Assembly: GCF_021390395.1 (NCBI RefSeq)
Contig: NZ_JAJUWT010000039.1
Location: 1 to 56,227, forward strand
From: Saccharothrix sp. S26
Lineage (GTDB): Bacteria > Actinomycetota > Actinomycetes > Mycobacteriales > Pseudonocardiaceae
Length of the DNA: 56,227 nt
Direction of reading: 5' to 3'
Shown here: in pieces, positions 39,735 to 48,989 of the stretch
Numbering within the stretch: position 1 is the first letter of the stretch
Layout of the letters: each line of letters opens with the position of its first letter
Made by a program: the position numbers and the translations under genes
The notes under the pieces: model-generated
What the model was told of the DNA's origin: nothing
What the model saw: only the letters and a program-made list of their open reading frames with translations
Databases searched by the model: none

Positions 39735-40292
39735 GTGACCGACCCGCTGACCGGCGAGCACCTCGCCCTCGACCTCGTGAACACCCGACCGTCGACCGAG
39801 GACGGCCGGGTCGACCTGCTGGCCACCGCACGCCACCTGGCCGACTGGCTCGCCCGCCAACCCGCGCTCCGACCGGAGGCCGGCACACCGTCGGCGGCCG
39901 ACCTCCCGCCGGTGCACGCGGTGCGCGAGCACGTCGACGCGGCCGTCCACGCGCTGCTGCGCGGCACCCGACCACCGAAGGCCGCCCTGCGCGGCCTGAC
40001 CGAGGCGGCACGCGCCGCACCGGCCGTGCGCGAGCTGGACTGGGACGGCTCCGCCGTCACCGCGACGCCCCGACGTCCCGGCCGGCTGGGCGTCCGCCTG
40101 GCCGCCCGCCTGGCCGAGGCCGCCGCCGACCTGCTCACCGACCCCGCGATCGGCACGCTCCGGCAGTGCGAGGCCGACGACTGCGTGATGGTGTTCCTGC
40201 CGGCGCACCCCCGCCGGCGGTGGTGCTCGCCGACGCGGTGCGGCAACCGCGCCCGGGTCGCCCGCTACTACCAACGCCACAAAACGCCCTGA
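39735..40292 (+). CDS. CGNR zinc-finger regulator (ABATE domain)
   Basis: 185 residues. The N-terminal ABATE-type domain starts TGEHLALDLVNTRPS. The C-terminal zinc finger has CEADDC, WCSPTRCGNRARVARYY: the CGNR signature with four cysteines. Such proteins are predicted stress-response transcription factors. GTG 39735 has AGGAG just upstream. Likely controls the divergent hydrolase through the CATTAGGT repeats. Confidence 0.9.
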   Translation: MTDPLTGEHLALDLVNTRPSTEDGRVDLLATARHLADWLARQPALRPEAGTPSAADLPPVHAVREHVDAAVHALLRGTRPPKAALRGLTEAARAAPAVRELDWDGSAVTATPRRPGRLGVRLAARLAEAAADLLTDPAIGTLRQCEADDCVMVFLPAHPRRRWCSPTRCGNRARVARYYQRHKTP

Positions 40293-40332
40293 TCACCCGC
40301 GACCGTTGCGGGATCCTCGACGCCGGAGCTAT

Positions 40333-40352
40333 CTTGGAACGACCATTCCAAG
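40333..40352. promoter_or_regulatory. Operator CTTGGAA-N6-TTCCAAG for the TetR regulator
   Basis: Perfect 7-bp arms about 14 bases upstream of the TetR start codon, overlapping the expected promoter. The TTGGAAC/TTCCAA type is common for TetR regulators of this subfamily. Confidence 0.7.
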
Positions 40353-40366
40353 TTAGCGAGGCGAAC

Positions 40367-40972
40367 ATGCCGGACGTGAAGCACTTCGACCCCGAGGCGG
40401 TGCTCGGCTCGGTGGAGGAGCTCTTCTGGCGGCGAGGTGCGTCGTCCACGGGCGTGCAGGACATCGTGACGGCGACCGGCGTCAACCGGTCCAGCCTGTA
40501 CGCGACGTTCGGCGGCAAGCGGGAGCTCTACGTCGCGGCGCTGCGCCGTTACGCCGAGCGGCGCTCGGGCCCGGTCTTCGCGCGGCTGGCCGAGGACGAC
40601 CGCGGGCTCCCGGCGATCGCGGACTTCTTCCGCGCGCTGATCGGGGCCCGCTGTTCCGGCGAGCACGCCCGGTGGGGGTGCATGGTCACCAACGCCCACG
40701 CCGGCCCGGAGCACGACGACCCGGACGTCCGAGCGGTCCTGCAGGAGCACCACGACCGGTTGCGCGCCGCGATGTGCGCGGCACTGGAACGCGCGCGGGC
40801 CACCGGCGGGCTGCGGCCCGGCATCGTGCCCGTGGCGTCGGCCGACGTGCTCGCCCTGCTCGCTTACGGGGTCAACGTGCGCTCGCGCGCGGGCGCGAGC
40901 CCGCAGGCGCTCGGCGAGACCGTGACCGCCGTGCTCGCCTCGCTGGCCACCCGACCCGAGGAGATCGGCTGA
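40367..40972 (+). CDS. TetR-family regulator (AcrR/YxaF-like)
   Basis: 201 residues. The N-terminal HTH is FWRRGASSTGVQDIVTATGVNRSSLYATFGGKRELYVAALRRY; the C-terminal domain carries RWGCMVTNAHAGPEHDDPDV and a late LLAYGVNVRSRAGAS typical of this subfamily. A palindrome overlaps its promoter. The next gene (AhpD-like) starts one base after its stop, so it controls a two-gene operon that includes itself. Confidence 0.92.
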   Translation: MPDVKHFDPEAVLGSVEELFWRRGASSTGVQDIVTATGVNRSSLYATFGGKRELYVAALRRYAERRSGPVFARLAEDDRGLPAIADFFRALIGARCSGEHARWGCMVTNAHAGPEHDDPDVRAVLQEHHDRLRAAMCAALERARATGGLRPGIVPVASADVLALLAYGVNVRSRAGASPQALGETVTAVLASLATRPEEIG

Positions 40973-40973
40973 C

Positions 40974-41525
40974 ATGGCGCAGTTCACCGTGCACGACGAG
41001 ACCACCGCGCCCGAGGCGGCCCGACCCCACCTGGAGGCGGGCCGGGCGCGACTGGGGTTCGTCAGCACCCTCAACGCCGTCATGGCGGAGTCCCCGGAAC
41101 TCCTGGCGGGCTACAACGCCCTGGCCGAGCAGTTCACCAAGTCGTCGCTGCCGGCCAAGGCCAAGCAGGTCGTGCTGATCACCGCGAGCGTCGTCAACGG
41201 GTGCGAGTACTGCGTGGCCGCGCACTCCACGGTCGCGCTCAAGGCCGGCGTGGACGAGGAGACCGTGCGGGCGCTGCGCGCCGGCAAGCCGGTGACCGAC
41301 GAGTCGCTGGAAGCCGTCCGCAAGTTCACCGAGCGCGTGGTCACCGACCGGGGCTGGGTGGACGAGGAGCAGGTCGAGTCGTTCCTGGCCGCCGGCCACA
41401 CGCGCCGCCACGTGCTGGACGTCGTGCTCGGCGTGGGCATGAAGACGCTGTCGAACTACACCAACCACATCGCGCACACCCCGCTGGACCCGGCCTGGCA
41501 GGGGCAGGAGTGGCAGCGGCCCTGA
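40974..41525 (+). CDS. Carboxymuconolactone decarboxylase/AhpD-like protein
   Basis: 183 residues. The redox motif NGCEYCVAAHS gives Cys77, Cys80 and His84, as in AhpD alkylhydroperoxidases. The N-terminal half resembles peroxidase-related family members (LGFVSTLNAVMAESPELLAGYNAL). Probably a peroxide-detoxifying or related redox enzyme, co-transcribed with the TetR gene and derepressed by its ligand. Confidence 0.9.
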   Translation: MAQFTVHDETTAPEAARPHLEAGRARLGFVSTLNAVMAESPELLAGYNALAEQFTKSSLPAKAKQVVLITASVVNGCEYCVAAHSTVALKAGVDEETVRALRAGKPVTDESLEAVRKFTERVVTDRGWVDEEQVESFLAAGHTRRHVLDVVLGVGMKTLSNYTNHIAHTPLDPAWQGQEWQRP

Positions 41526-41537
41526 CTCGCGGGCGCA

Positions 41538-41571
41538 CGGCGGGACCGGGCTCGGACCTCCGGTCCCGCCG
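41538..41571. terminator. Bidirectional hairpin terminator
   Basis: A perfect 12-bp stem (41538-41549 with 41560-41571) and 10-base loop between the convergent AhpD-like and ricin-like genes. Confidence 0.85.
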
Positions 41572-41636
41572 GACTCGGCGACCACGACTGGGCCGGCCGC
41601 GACCGGGCCGGCGCGACACCCGCTTGCCGTGGGGCG

Positions 41637-42086
41637 TCACCACATCCACTGCTGGTCGCGGTCACCCGGCGCGCAGGGCTGCAGCACGACCGGTTGCCGC
41701 GTCGACGGCGCGGTCAGGCACTGGCCCGCGTACTCGGCGTTCTCGAGCAGGTGCGCGCCACCGCGCCGGGGGTGGTCGATCCACGACTGGCTCTGCGTGC
41801 CGATGCACTCCAGCAGCAGGACCCGCGCCGGCTCGTAGGCGATGAGGCAGCCCTCGGCCTGCCAGTTCGTCAGGGTCAGGTACTCGCCGCTGTCGCCGAC
41901 GTGGAACCGCCACTCCTGCTCCGGCCCACCGGTCCGGGGCCTCACCACCACGGGCTCGCCCTTGGCGACGACCGTCAGCGCCGTCCCGGGCTTGCCCACG
42001 CTGCCGATCACCGCCTGCTCGGGCGCGGCGTGCGCGGTGGGGGTGATGAGCGACACCGCGGCCAGGACCGCCGACAAAGCTCGCAT
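41637..42086 (-). CDS. Small secreted ricin-type beta-trefoil (RICIN) protein
   Basis: 149 residues: signal peptide (about 1-21, ending AHAA), then a single beta-trefoil with repeats near QEWRF, SQSWIDH and DQQWMW, the QxW motif of ricin-B lectins, and paired cysteines. A carbohydrate-binding role outside the cell is expected. No catalytic domain is attached. Confidence 0.82.
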   Translation of the reverse strand: MRALSAVLAAVSLITPTAHAAPEQAVIGSVGKPGTALTVVAKGEPVVVRPRTGGPEQEWRFHVGDSGEYLTLTNWQAEGCLIAYEPARVLLLECIGTQSQSWIDHPRRGGAHLLENAEYAGQCLTAPSTRQPVVLQPCAPGDRDQQWMW

Positions 42087-42477
42087 CGCCTCGTCCTCTC
42101 CGTGCGAGATGGGCGTCAGCCCATTACCTCACACGGCGGCGTTCCCGAACGGGCGGTCGTGGCGCACCCCTTGGTGAATTACCAGTCACCCACGGCATCG
42201 CCGGACCGCGGCGACGCCGGAATTCACCCGACGGAGCGTTCCGCGCGGTCGGGGGACGGGCCGGGGCCGGGTTGCGGCCGGTCGACCACCTCGGTGGACC
42301 GCGTCCAGTCAGCGCCCAGCCTGGTCCGCCGGGGGTTGGCGACGGCCCGTGCGGTTTCTACCTCGTGCATTCACGCCTCCACGTCACTCACTCACGCCTT
42401 TCCATGATTGCCCGTGTCGGATACCGGGAAACGATGAGGTGCGTCACGCCGAGCACGAACGCAACCGCGGGGTCGCG
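42087..42477. other. Intergenic region without a recognised gene
   Basis: About 390 bases holding the promoter of the ricin-like gene and the 3' flank of the glycosyltransferase gene. No hairpin, operator or coding pattern I trust. Confidence 0.5.
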
Positions 42478-43374
42478 TCACACCGAGTGCAGCCGGGCGC
42501 GCAATTCCGCCAGCGAGCGGTCGAGCAGGTCCGCCTCGAACTCGCGCGGGTCGTGCTCGCCCGGCCGGTACCCGGCCATCAGCCGGTGCGCCGACTCGAA
42601 CCACTCCCCCAATGACGGCACCGCGTCGCGCGCGACCCGCCCGCGTTCGACGGCGTGGGCCACCAAGAGCTCGAACTCCTGGGCCATCAGCTCCGGCTTC
42701 GGCCGCTGGGGGTTCGTCCAGTCGTCCGCCAGGACGGGCCGCAGCCGCACGGCGTGCTCGTTCCAGTGCAGCAGCAGGGCGAGGTCGGAGGTGAACCCCT
42801 CGGGCAGCACGTCCGGCCACAGCTCGCGCACGGCCGCCCGCTGCCCCGACCACGGCGTCGAGCCGACCTTCGGCAGCAGCTCCGGTAGCAACGCGCCCGC
42901 CAGCGGCGCGAAGAACCCGCACAGCCACAGCTGCGGGTAGAGCGGCCGCCAGTAGAGGTCCGTCACGGTCGCGTCCGCGATCCCGTCCAGGATCGGCCCC
43001 ACCAGCAGGGGCACCAGCGGCGGGTCGCCGAAGTACCGCACGTCGCCGTCCACCAGGCAGATGACGTCGCCGTCGGCGGCCTTCACCCCGGCGACGACCG
43101 CCGCGCCCTTGCCGATGCCCGCCTCCACGACGAGCGCCCCCGCCGAGCGCGCCACCTCAGCCGTCCGATCGGTGCACCCGCTGGCGCTCACCACCACCTG
43201 GCCGGGCACGCCGAGCGCCGCGAGGCCGCGCGCCGACTCCGAGACGACCTCGGCGATCGTCGCCTCCTCGTCGTGGGCGGGGACCACGACGCTCACCGCG
43301 GCGGTCCGGCGGCGCACGGTCCGCTCGGCGACCAGCTCGATGCCCAACGCCGGATCGATCGGCGGCAAAGCCAC
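42478..43374 (-). CDS. GT-A glycosyltransferase, glucosyl-3-phosphoglycerate synthase-like
   Basis: About 298 residues. VSVVVPAHDEEATIAEVV is the nucleotide-sugar site, IGKGAAVVAGV follows, and VDGDVRYFGDPPLVPLLVGPIL contains the D-x-D-type metal site and resembles the GpgS signature IDSDL...PWLVGPLL of family GT81. VTDLYWRPLYPQ matches the GpgS acceptor-loop area. It would transfer a sugar from a nucleotide donor; 3-phosphoglycerate as acceptor (compatible-solute or methylglucose-lipopolysaccharide pathways) is likely but unproven. GTG 43374 chosen; the open frame continues upstream in a shadow. Confidence 0.78.
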   Translation of the reverse strand: MALPPIDPALGIELVAERTVRRRTAAVSVVVPAHDEEATIAEVVSESARGLAALGVPGQVVVSASGCTDRTAEVARSAGALVVEAGIGKGAAVVAGVKAADGDVICLVDGDVRYFGDPPLVPLLVGPILDGIADATVTDLYWRPLYPQLWLCGFFAPLAGALLPELLPKVGSTPWSGQRAAVRELWPDVLPEGFTSDLALLLHWNEHAVRLRPVLADDWTNPQRPKPELMAQEFELLVAHAVERGRVARDAVPSLGEWFESAHRLMAGYRPGEHDPREFEADLLDRSLAELRARLHSV

Positions 43375-43523
43375 GTCAACCACCCTTCCCGCACCCACCG
43401 CAAGACCGTCCACAGTGGACCGACGGACGGCACCGCACGCCGTGCCGGGCGCCTCGACGAACCACCCTAGCGACCGACCGCCACGGCAGCCGCCGGTGGT
43501 CGCCGGGGGCGGGACGGGTGGCG

Positions 43524-44135
43524 TCAGCCGTTCACGCCCAGGACGTCGGTGGCGAACCGGTCCCGGTGCTCGCCCGCCCCCGGGGTCGTCTCGGCCGCGC
43601 GGTCGAGCGACCGCACGATCCACACCTCCAGCTCGGCGTTGGTCCGGGACGCCGCGTGCCGCCACCGCTGCACGCTCTCGTTGGTCACGCTCACCTTGGG
43701 CAGCACCACCCACCCGGCGTCGTCCCGCTTGCTCCCCCGCAGGGCCGCGCGCAGCGCGTTGCGCGACCAACCACCCCGTTGCGCCGCGTCCAACCACCGG
43801 TCCTGCTCCTGCGGCGGCAGCGCCGCCACCTCCGCGTGGTGCTGGAAGCTCAGCTCCACCCGTCGCCGCGGGTAGGGGAAGCCGCGCGCCACCCGGGCGT
43901 AGTTGCGCAGCGTCTGGTACTCCAGGCCCAGTTCCGCCACCGACTGCTGGTAGCGCCCCTCGTACCGGTCCTGGCCGAACACCAGCCAGTCGCCCAGGTA
44001 CCAGGCGGAGGAGTTCACCACCCGCGCGATCTGCCGCCCGGCCCGCTCCCAGTGCTCGAACGTGACCCGCTCGGCGAAGCTCAACCCGACCGGCGTGGCG
44101 ACGACCTCGCGTTCCACCGACTCCCTCTCGTTCAC
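43524..44135 (-). CDS. LmbU-family transcriptional regulator
   Basis: About 203 residues closely matching the LmbU family (lincomycin LmbU, novobiocin NovE, hormaomycin HmtD). The core SSAWYLGDWLVFGQDRYEGRY, LEYQTLRNYARVARGFPYPRRRVELSFQHHAEVAALPPQEQDRWL and GGWSRNALRAALR is diagnostic and contains the DNA-binding helices. GTG 44135 has AGGGGGA 8 bases upstream; GTG 44144 is too close to it. LmbU proteins activate antibiotic biosynthesis genes. Here the direct neighbours are a glycosyltransferase and an SsgA-like gene, not a recognisable biosynthetic cluster; its targets may lie elsewhere, including the 11-22 kb cluster. Confidence 0.9.
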   Translation of the reverse strand: MNERESVEREVVATPVGLSFAERVTFEHWERAGRQIARVVNSSAWYLGDWLVFGQDRYEGRYQQSVAELGLEYQTLRNYARVARGFPYPRRRVELSFQHHAEVAALPPQEQDRWLDAAQRGGWSRNALRAALRGSKRDDAGWVVLPKVSVTNESVQRWRHAASRTNAELEVWIVRSLDRAAETTPGAGEHRDRFATDVLGVNG

Positions 44136-44162
44136 GGAAACCACTCCCCCTGATGACCCCGG

Positions 44163-44561
44163 TCAGCCCAACAGCGCTTCGGCGTCGAAGTCGACCCGCT
44201 CCCGACCGAGCGGGACGAGCGCGCAGGTGGCCTCGAGGAACCGGGCCACCGCGTCGGTGACCAGGACCACCTCGCTCCACCCCGGCCACTGGTCGCGCGT
44301 GACCTTCCTGATCTTGATGTTGCGCCGGTTGATCCGGGTGACGACCACGTCCAGCACCCCGGCCTCGCCGCCGTCCCGCTCGCACGCGACGCCCGCCGCG
44401 AGCAGGTCGCGCGCGAAGACCCACTCGACCCACCGCCGGACGGTCCAGTCCCGTACGTGCACGGCGACCGCGCAGGGGTCGGCCGGGTCGTAGGCCAGGC
44501 GCACCGCGACGCCGGTCAGGCCCATCGCGCCCGTCGTGTCGGTGATGATCGGTCTCGGCAC
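44163..44561 (-). CDS. SsgA-like sporulation/cell-division regulator (SALP)
   Basis: About 132 residues. VRLAYDPADPCAVAVHVRDW and WVFARDLLAAGV are the SsgA-family core, and the tail has VDFDAEALLG. SALPs steer septum placement and wall synthesis in sporulating actinomycetes. GTG 44561 is preferred with GAGGA 8 bases upstream; GTGs at 44576 and 44603 are alternatives. It precedes the LmbU gene by 27 bases on the same strand. Confidence 0.85.
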   Translation of the reverse strand: MPRPIITDTTGAMGLTGVAVRLAYDPADPCAVAVHVRDWTVRRWVEWVFARDLLAAGVACERDGGEAGVLDVVVTRINRRNIKIRKVTRDQWPGWSEVVLVTDAVARFLEATCALVPLGRERVDFDAEALLG

Positions 44562-44625
44562 AGCGGTCGTCCTCACTCGTCTGCGGTCGATGCGGCACGG
44601 CACGCCCCTCGAGTGCCCCGCCGCC

Positions 44626-44936
44626 TCAGGTCTGAGGGGTGTCGCCCGCCGCGACGGGCTCCGGCGACCGGATGCCCAGCAGGCCCAGCCGGTGCTCCAG
44701 CGAGAAGCACAGGCCCTGGGCGCGCTGGTGGAAGTCCGTCAGCCCCGGCACGAGCCGGTCGATCGCGGCGAAGTGCTCCCGCAGCCGCCGCGCGTCCTCG
44801 ACCTGGTGCGGGAACCGTGCCGCCGCACCAGCGTGACGATGATCGACAAGGACCGGAGCAAGGCGGGCGCGGCCTGGTCGAGGACCTCCAGCAGGCGCTG
44901 GAGCTCCTCGACCGGGTTTTCCTCGTTCCCGTCCAC
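44626..44936 (-). pseudogene. Small gene interrupted by one frameshift
   Basis: From GTG 44936 (GAGGGGCGAG upstream) one frame reads MDGNEENPVEELQRLL...SIIVTLVRR with strict G/C third positions. Near 44812-44835 that pattern moves to another frame, which continues RFPHQVEDARRLREHFAAI...LGLLGIRSPEPVAAGDTPQT and stops at 44626. The span is 311 bases, so one inserted base would restore a single 103-residue helical protein. Either a recent frameshift or a sequence error. No family recognised. Confidence 0.65.
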
Positions 44937-45367
44937 CCTCGCCCCTCGTTCGTGCCGCGGTGGTCCGGGTGCGCGGTCGAACGCCCGCGCCTCGGTCCCT
45001 CCCCCTCGACCAGCATCCCGGTCGGGGGCGGCTCGGGCATCGTGGTGATCACGGAGATCGACCGAGAGACCGCATCGGCGCGGAAAGCACGGAGCCGCCC
45101 GGTTCACCGTCGGCACCCGCGCGATCACGTGCGGCACCCGCCGGAGGCCGATCGGACGACGCCCGCTGGGCCCACCGGCGCAGGCACGGCCCGACCACCG
45201 ATGCCCTGGCGGTGCGAGCCCGGGTGACCGCGGCACCGGACGCCACCGCGGCCGCCGGGGCGGCGGTCTCCGTGTCAGTACGGATGTGCGGCGGCCGCGC
45301 GGCACGGGATCATCCGGCAGACCACACCGACGCTCGGCCCGCCGAGATCCAGGGAGCGCCGCAGACC
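44937..45367. other. Intergenic region upstream of the P450 gene
   Basis: About 430 bases between the divergent frameshifted gene and the P450 gene. Contains AGGGAG (45351-45356) before the P450 start. No other gene, hairpin or operator seen. Confidence 0.5.
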
Positions 45368-46609
45368 ATGACCACCACCCGGCACGAGAACCTCGAGCAC
45401 GCGTTGCTGCTCGGCGGCGAGCTGCACGGCTACCGGCACCACGAGGTCGAGGACGCCGCGCGCCGGGCCGGACCGGCGCACCTGGCGGTGCAGCCGAACG
45501 GGGTGCGGGTCCACGTCGCCACCCTCGGGCTGGAGGCCGCGCGCGGCCTGCTGGCCGACGAGCGGTTGTCCAAGGACGCCCTCGGCGTGGCCGGCGCGAT
45601 GCGGCAGCACATGGTCGAGGCGGGCGTGGAGCCGAACGTCTCGGCGATCATCGGCGGCAGCATGATCAACGCCGACCCGCCGGACCACGCCCGGCTGCGC
45701 CGCCCGGTCGCCGCGACGCTGACCCCGCGGCGGGTCGAGGCGCTGCGCGACAAGGTCACCGCGATCACCCGCGAGCTGCTCGACGGGCTGGACCCGGACG
45801 GGCCGGCCGACGTGGTGGCGGGACTCGCGCTGCCGCTGCCGCTGACCGTGATCTGCGAGCTGCTCGGCGTGCCGGGCCAGGACCAGGCGATGCTGGCGGC
45901 TTGGTCCTCGGCGATGATGACCGAGGTGCCCGAGCAGCAGCAGCCCGCGTCCGAGGCGATGGTCGGCTACCTGGCCGCGCTGATCGACGAGAAGCGGGCC
46001 AGGCCGGACGACGCGCTGCTGTCCGCGCTGGTGCACGTGGACGTGGAGGGCGACCGGCTCGCCCCGGACGAGGTGCTGACCACCGCCGTGCTCATGATCG
46101 CCGCCGGCCACGAGACCACCACCGCGGGCATCGGCAACACCCTGGCCGCGCTGCTGCACACCGAGCAGTGGTCCGCCGCCGCCGCGAGCCCGGACGCCGT
46201 GCCGGACGTGGTGCGGGAGAGCCTGCGCTTCGACCCGCCCACCCGCAACATCCCGCACTACCTGGTGCGCGAGCCGATCGACCTCGGTGACCACGTGACG
46301 CTGCCGGCGGGCGCGTTGACGATGGTCAACCTCGGTTCGGCCAACCGCGACCCGGAGGCGTTCGGGCCCGACGCGCACCGGTTCGTGCCGTTCCGGCCGC
46401 GACCGGCCCGCTCCCACCTGACCTTCGGCAACGGCTGGCACCGGTGCGTGGGCAGCGCCCTGGCCACGATGGAGATCGAGATCGCGGTGCGCGAGACGCT
46501 GGTGCGCTGGCCGCGCGCCCGTCCGGCGGTCCCGGTCGACCGGCTGGTCCGCAACCCCCACGTGGTGATCAACGGGTTCGCCCGGCTCGACGTCGTGCTG
46601 GCCGGGTGA
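45368..46609 (+). CDS. Cytochrome P450
   Basis: The 413-residue soluble bacterial-type P450 has I-helix AAGHETTT (245-252), ESLR as the ExxR motif, and heme loop FGNGWHRCVG with thiolate Cys360. The meander and the LGSANRDPEAFGPDAHRF segment are normal. It needs ferredoxin and a reductase, neither encoded nearby. Substrate unknown. Convergent with a large LuxR regulator gene, 13 bases apart; no tailoring partners adjoin it. Confidence 0.95.
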   Translation: MTTTRHENLEHALLLGGELHGYRHHEVEDAARRAGPAHLAVQPNGVRVHVATLGLEAARGLLADERLSKDALGVAGAMRQHMVEAGVEPNVSAIIGGSMINADPPDHARLRRPVAATLTPRRVEALRDKVTAITRELLDGLDPDGPADVVAGLALPLPLTVICELLGVPGQDQAMLAAWSSAMMTEVPEQQQPASEAMVGYLAALIDEKRARPDDALLSALVHVDVEGDRLAPDEVLTTAVLMIAAGHETTTAGIGNTLAALLHTEQWSAAAASPDAVPDVVRESLRFDPPTRNIPHYLVREPIDLGDHVTLPAGALTMVNLGSANRDPEAFGPDAHRFVPFRPRPARSHLTFGNGWHRCVGSALATMEIEIAVRETLVRWPRARPAVPVDRLVRNPHVVINGFARLDVVLAG

Positions 46610-46622
46610 CCGCGCGCCCTCC

Positions 46623-48989
46623 TCAACGCCGGGCGCGCGGACCGCTGAGGTAGGTCACGAGCTGCAACCGGTTGCGCACGCCCATCTTGTTCAGGATCGA
46701 GGACACGTGGGTCTCCACGGTCCGGGCGCCGATGTGCATCGCCTCGGCGATCTGCTTGTTGGTCAAGCCCTCCATCACGTGGCGCAGGACGGCGTCCTCG
46801 GTGGGGGTGAGGACCGGGTGGGGTGGCGTCGCGCCCGCCGCCCGGTCGCCGGCGGCATCACCGGGCGGTCGCGCGCCGGCGGGCCCGTCCAACGACGAGT
46901 CGATGTACTTGCCGTCCAGGACCAGCGCGAACGCGTCCTCGACCGTGCCGACCTGCACGGCGTACGCCTTGTCGTACTGCTCGCGGGTGAGGTGGCCCGC
47001 CACCGCCTGTTCCGCCAGCTCGCGCAGCACCGCGAACACGCGCAGCTTGCGGGAGAGCTGGATCCCGGTCGCCTGGTGCAGGCCGTCGGCCGCGCCGAGC
47101 AGCCGGGCCGCGGCGGTGGCGTAACGGCGTCCGCAGCGCGCCAGCGCCCAGGCCAGCACGGGCAGCGTGAACAGCGGCGTCCACCGGTCGCCGATCCGCT
47201 GCTGGCCGCGCACGCTGTCCAGCAGCACGCGCACCGCGGCGCGCGGGTCCTCGTCGAACCTGATCAACGACACCGCCTGGCACCACCGCGCCCACGCCAT
47301 GCCCCACTCGGCGCGCAGCCGACGGCACTCGGCGAGGAAGTCCGCGGCGGCACGCCTGCCCTCCTCGGGCTCGCCCAGCAGCACCGAGCCCATGGTCAGC
47401 AGGATCTCGGTCAGGTGCGCGTCGACCAGCGCACCGGGCCCGTAGGACAGCCACCGGCGGTGCGACTCGCGCAGCAGGTCCATCCCGCCGCGGTCGCCGT
47501 CGATCAGCAGCGCCTGCGCGCCCTTGATGAATAGCAGCGCGGCGACCGGCTCGTCGGCGGGTGCCATCGCCTCGGCCTCGGCGATGCGGGCCAGCACCGC
47601 CTCCCGGCCGTCGCCCAGGCACAGCATCATCCAGGCGTCCAACGCGATCGCGCTGGCGCGCAGCATCGACGGGACCGCCGGCGCGACCCGCAACGCGCGG
47701 TTGAGCCACAACGACTGCTCGGGCAGCCGGCCGGAGTAGGTCCACCAGCGGGTGCGCGCCATGTCCACGGCCATCTGCAACGCCTCGGTGGCGGCCTCCG
47801 GGTCCTGGTGCAGCGCGCCGAGCGCGGCCCGGAGGTTGGGCATGTCGACCTCGACCGCGCGCAGCAGCTCGATCTCGTTCTCGCCGCGGAACCCGGCGGC
47901 GTGCCGCGCGGCCACCTGCCGGTAGTGGTCGCGGTGCCGGCGGCGGACGGCGTCGCCCGCGTCGGGCAACTGCTGGAGCCGCTGGGCGGCGAACTGCCGG
48001 ACCGGCTCCAGCAGCTCGTAGCGGGCCCGGTCGGGGAACGGCACGACCAGCGACCGGTCGACCAGGCCCGCCAACGCCTCGGCGACCGCGTGCTCGGGCA
48101 GCCCCTCGCCCGCGCACACCCGCTCCGCGCCGGCGAGGTCGAACGAGCCGGTGAACACCGACACCGCCGCCAGCAGCAGCCGCTCGGTCGGCTCGCACAC
48201 CTCGTAGCTGGGCCCGATGAGCTTGTTCAGGGTCTCCTGGTGCGGCGAGTTGTCCAGCCGGGCGGCGATGACCTCCGGCGACAGCGACCTCATCTGGCCC
48301 ACCACCAGCTCGATGCCCAGCGGCAGGCCGCCGAACCGCCGCAGGATCTCCCGCACCGCGGGCCAGTTCTCCTCGGTCAGCTTCCACCCCGGCGCGCCCG
48401 TGCGAGCGCGCTGCACCAGCAGTTGGACGGCCTCGACCTTGAGGTTCAGCGGACCGTCCTCGGCGGGTAACTCCAGCGGCGGCACCATGACCAGCGCCTC
48501 GCCGTCGAGGGCGAGCAACGTCCGCGAGGTGGTCAGCACGCGCAGGTGCGGCGCGCCGCGCAGCAGCGTCGACACCAGGTCGCCCACCTCGTCCACGAGG
48601 TGCTCGCAGTTGTCGAGGATCAGCAGCATCCGGCGGTCGCGCAGGTAGGTCACCAACGACGCCCGCAGGTCGCGCGCGGACTGGCTGGGCACCCGCACGG
48701 CCGACATCAACGCCTGCTCCAGCAACGCGGTGTCGCCGGCGGGCACGCCGCGCAGCTCCACGAACCGCACGCCGTGCTCGTAGGCCGACTCCACCTGCCG
48801 GGCGTACTCCTTGGCGAGCCTCGTCTTGCCCACGCCCGGCCCGCCGGTCAGCGTGACCAGCCGGGAGCCGTCCGCGCCGCCCATCGCGCCCCTGAGGTCG
48901 GCCAGCAGCACGCGCCTGCCCACGAAGGCGTTGAAGGTGCCGAAGTGCCCGTCCTGGTCGATCGCGTCGGTTCGAAACGAGGTCCCCAT
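46623..48989 (-). CDS. LuxR-family regulator with N-terminal STAND ATPase domain
   Basis: About 788 residues. The N-terminal ATPase domain has FVGRR, Walker A GGPGVGKTR (about 50-58) and Walker B MLLILDNCEHL, typical of the COG3903-type predicted ATPases. A long helical TPR-like middle follows, and a C-terminal LuxR HTH (LTPTEDAVLRHVMEGLTNKQIAEAMHIGARTVETHVSSILNKMGVRNRLQLV). ATG 48989 is preferred over an upstream start at 49028, since the conserved region begins soon after. Such proteins act as pathway or stress regulators; targets unknown. Confidence 0.9.
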   Translation of the reverse strand: MGTSFRTDAIDQDGHFGTFNAFVGRRVLLADLRGAMGGADGSRLVTLTGGPGVGKTRLAKEYARQVESAYEHGVRFVELRGVPAGDTALLEQALMSAVRVPSQSARDLRASLVTYLRDRRMLLILDNCEHLVDEVGDLVSTLLRGAPHLRVLTTSRTLLALDGEALVMVPPLELPAEDGPLNLKVEAVQLLVQRARTGAPGWKLTEENWPAVREILRRFGGLPLGIELVVGQMRSLSPEVIAARLDNSPHQETLNKLIGPSYEVCEPTERLLLAAVSVFTGSFDLAGAERVCAGEGLPEHAVAEALAGLVDRSLVVPFPDRARYELLEPVRQFAAQRLQQLPDAGDAVRRRHRDHYRQVAARHAAGFRGENEIELLRAVEVDMPNLRAALGALHQDPEAATEALQMAVDMARTRWWTYSGRLPEQSLWLNRALRVAPAVPSMLRASAIALDAWMMLCLGDGREAVLARIAEAEAMAPADEPVAALLFIKGAQALLIDGDRGGMDLLRESHRRWLSYGPGALVDAHLTEILLTMGSVLLGEPEEGRRAAADFLAECRRLRAEWGMAWARWCQAVSLIRFDEDPRAAVRVLLDSVRGQQRIGDRWTPLFTLPVLAWALARCGRRYATAAARLLGAADGLHQATGIQLSRKLRVFAVLRELAEQAVAGHLTREQYDKAYAVQVGTVEDAFALVLDGKYIDSSLDGPAGARPPGDAAGDRAAGATPPHPVLTPTEDAVLRHVMEGLTNKQIAEAMHIGARTVETHVSSILNKMGVRNRLQLVTYLSGPRARR

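Noticed and set aside
42478..44598. A single 706-codon gene spanning the glycosyltransferase and LmbU regions
   Set aside because: Only the 3' 299 codons have a family pattern; the 5' part is a shadow of the LmbU and SsgA genes.
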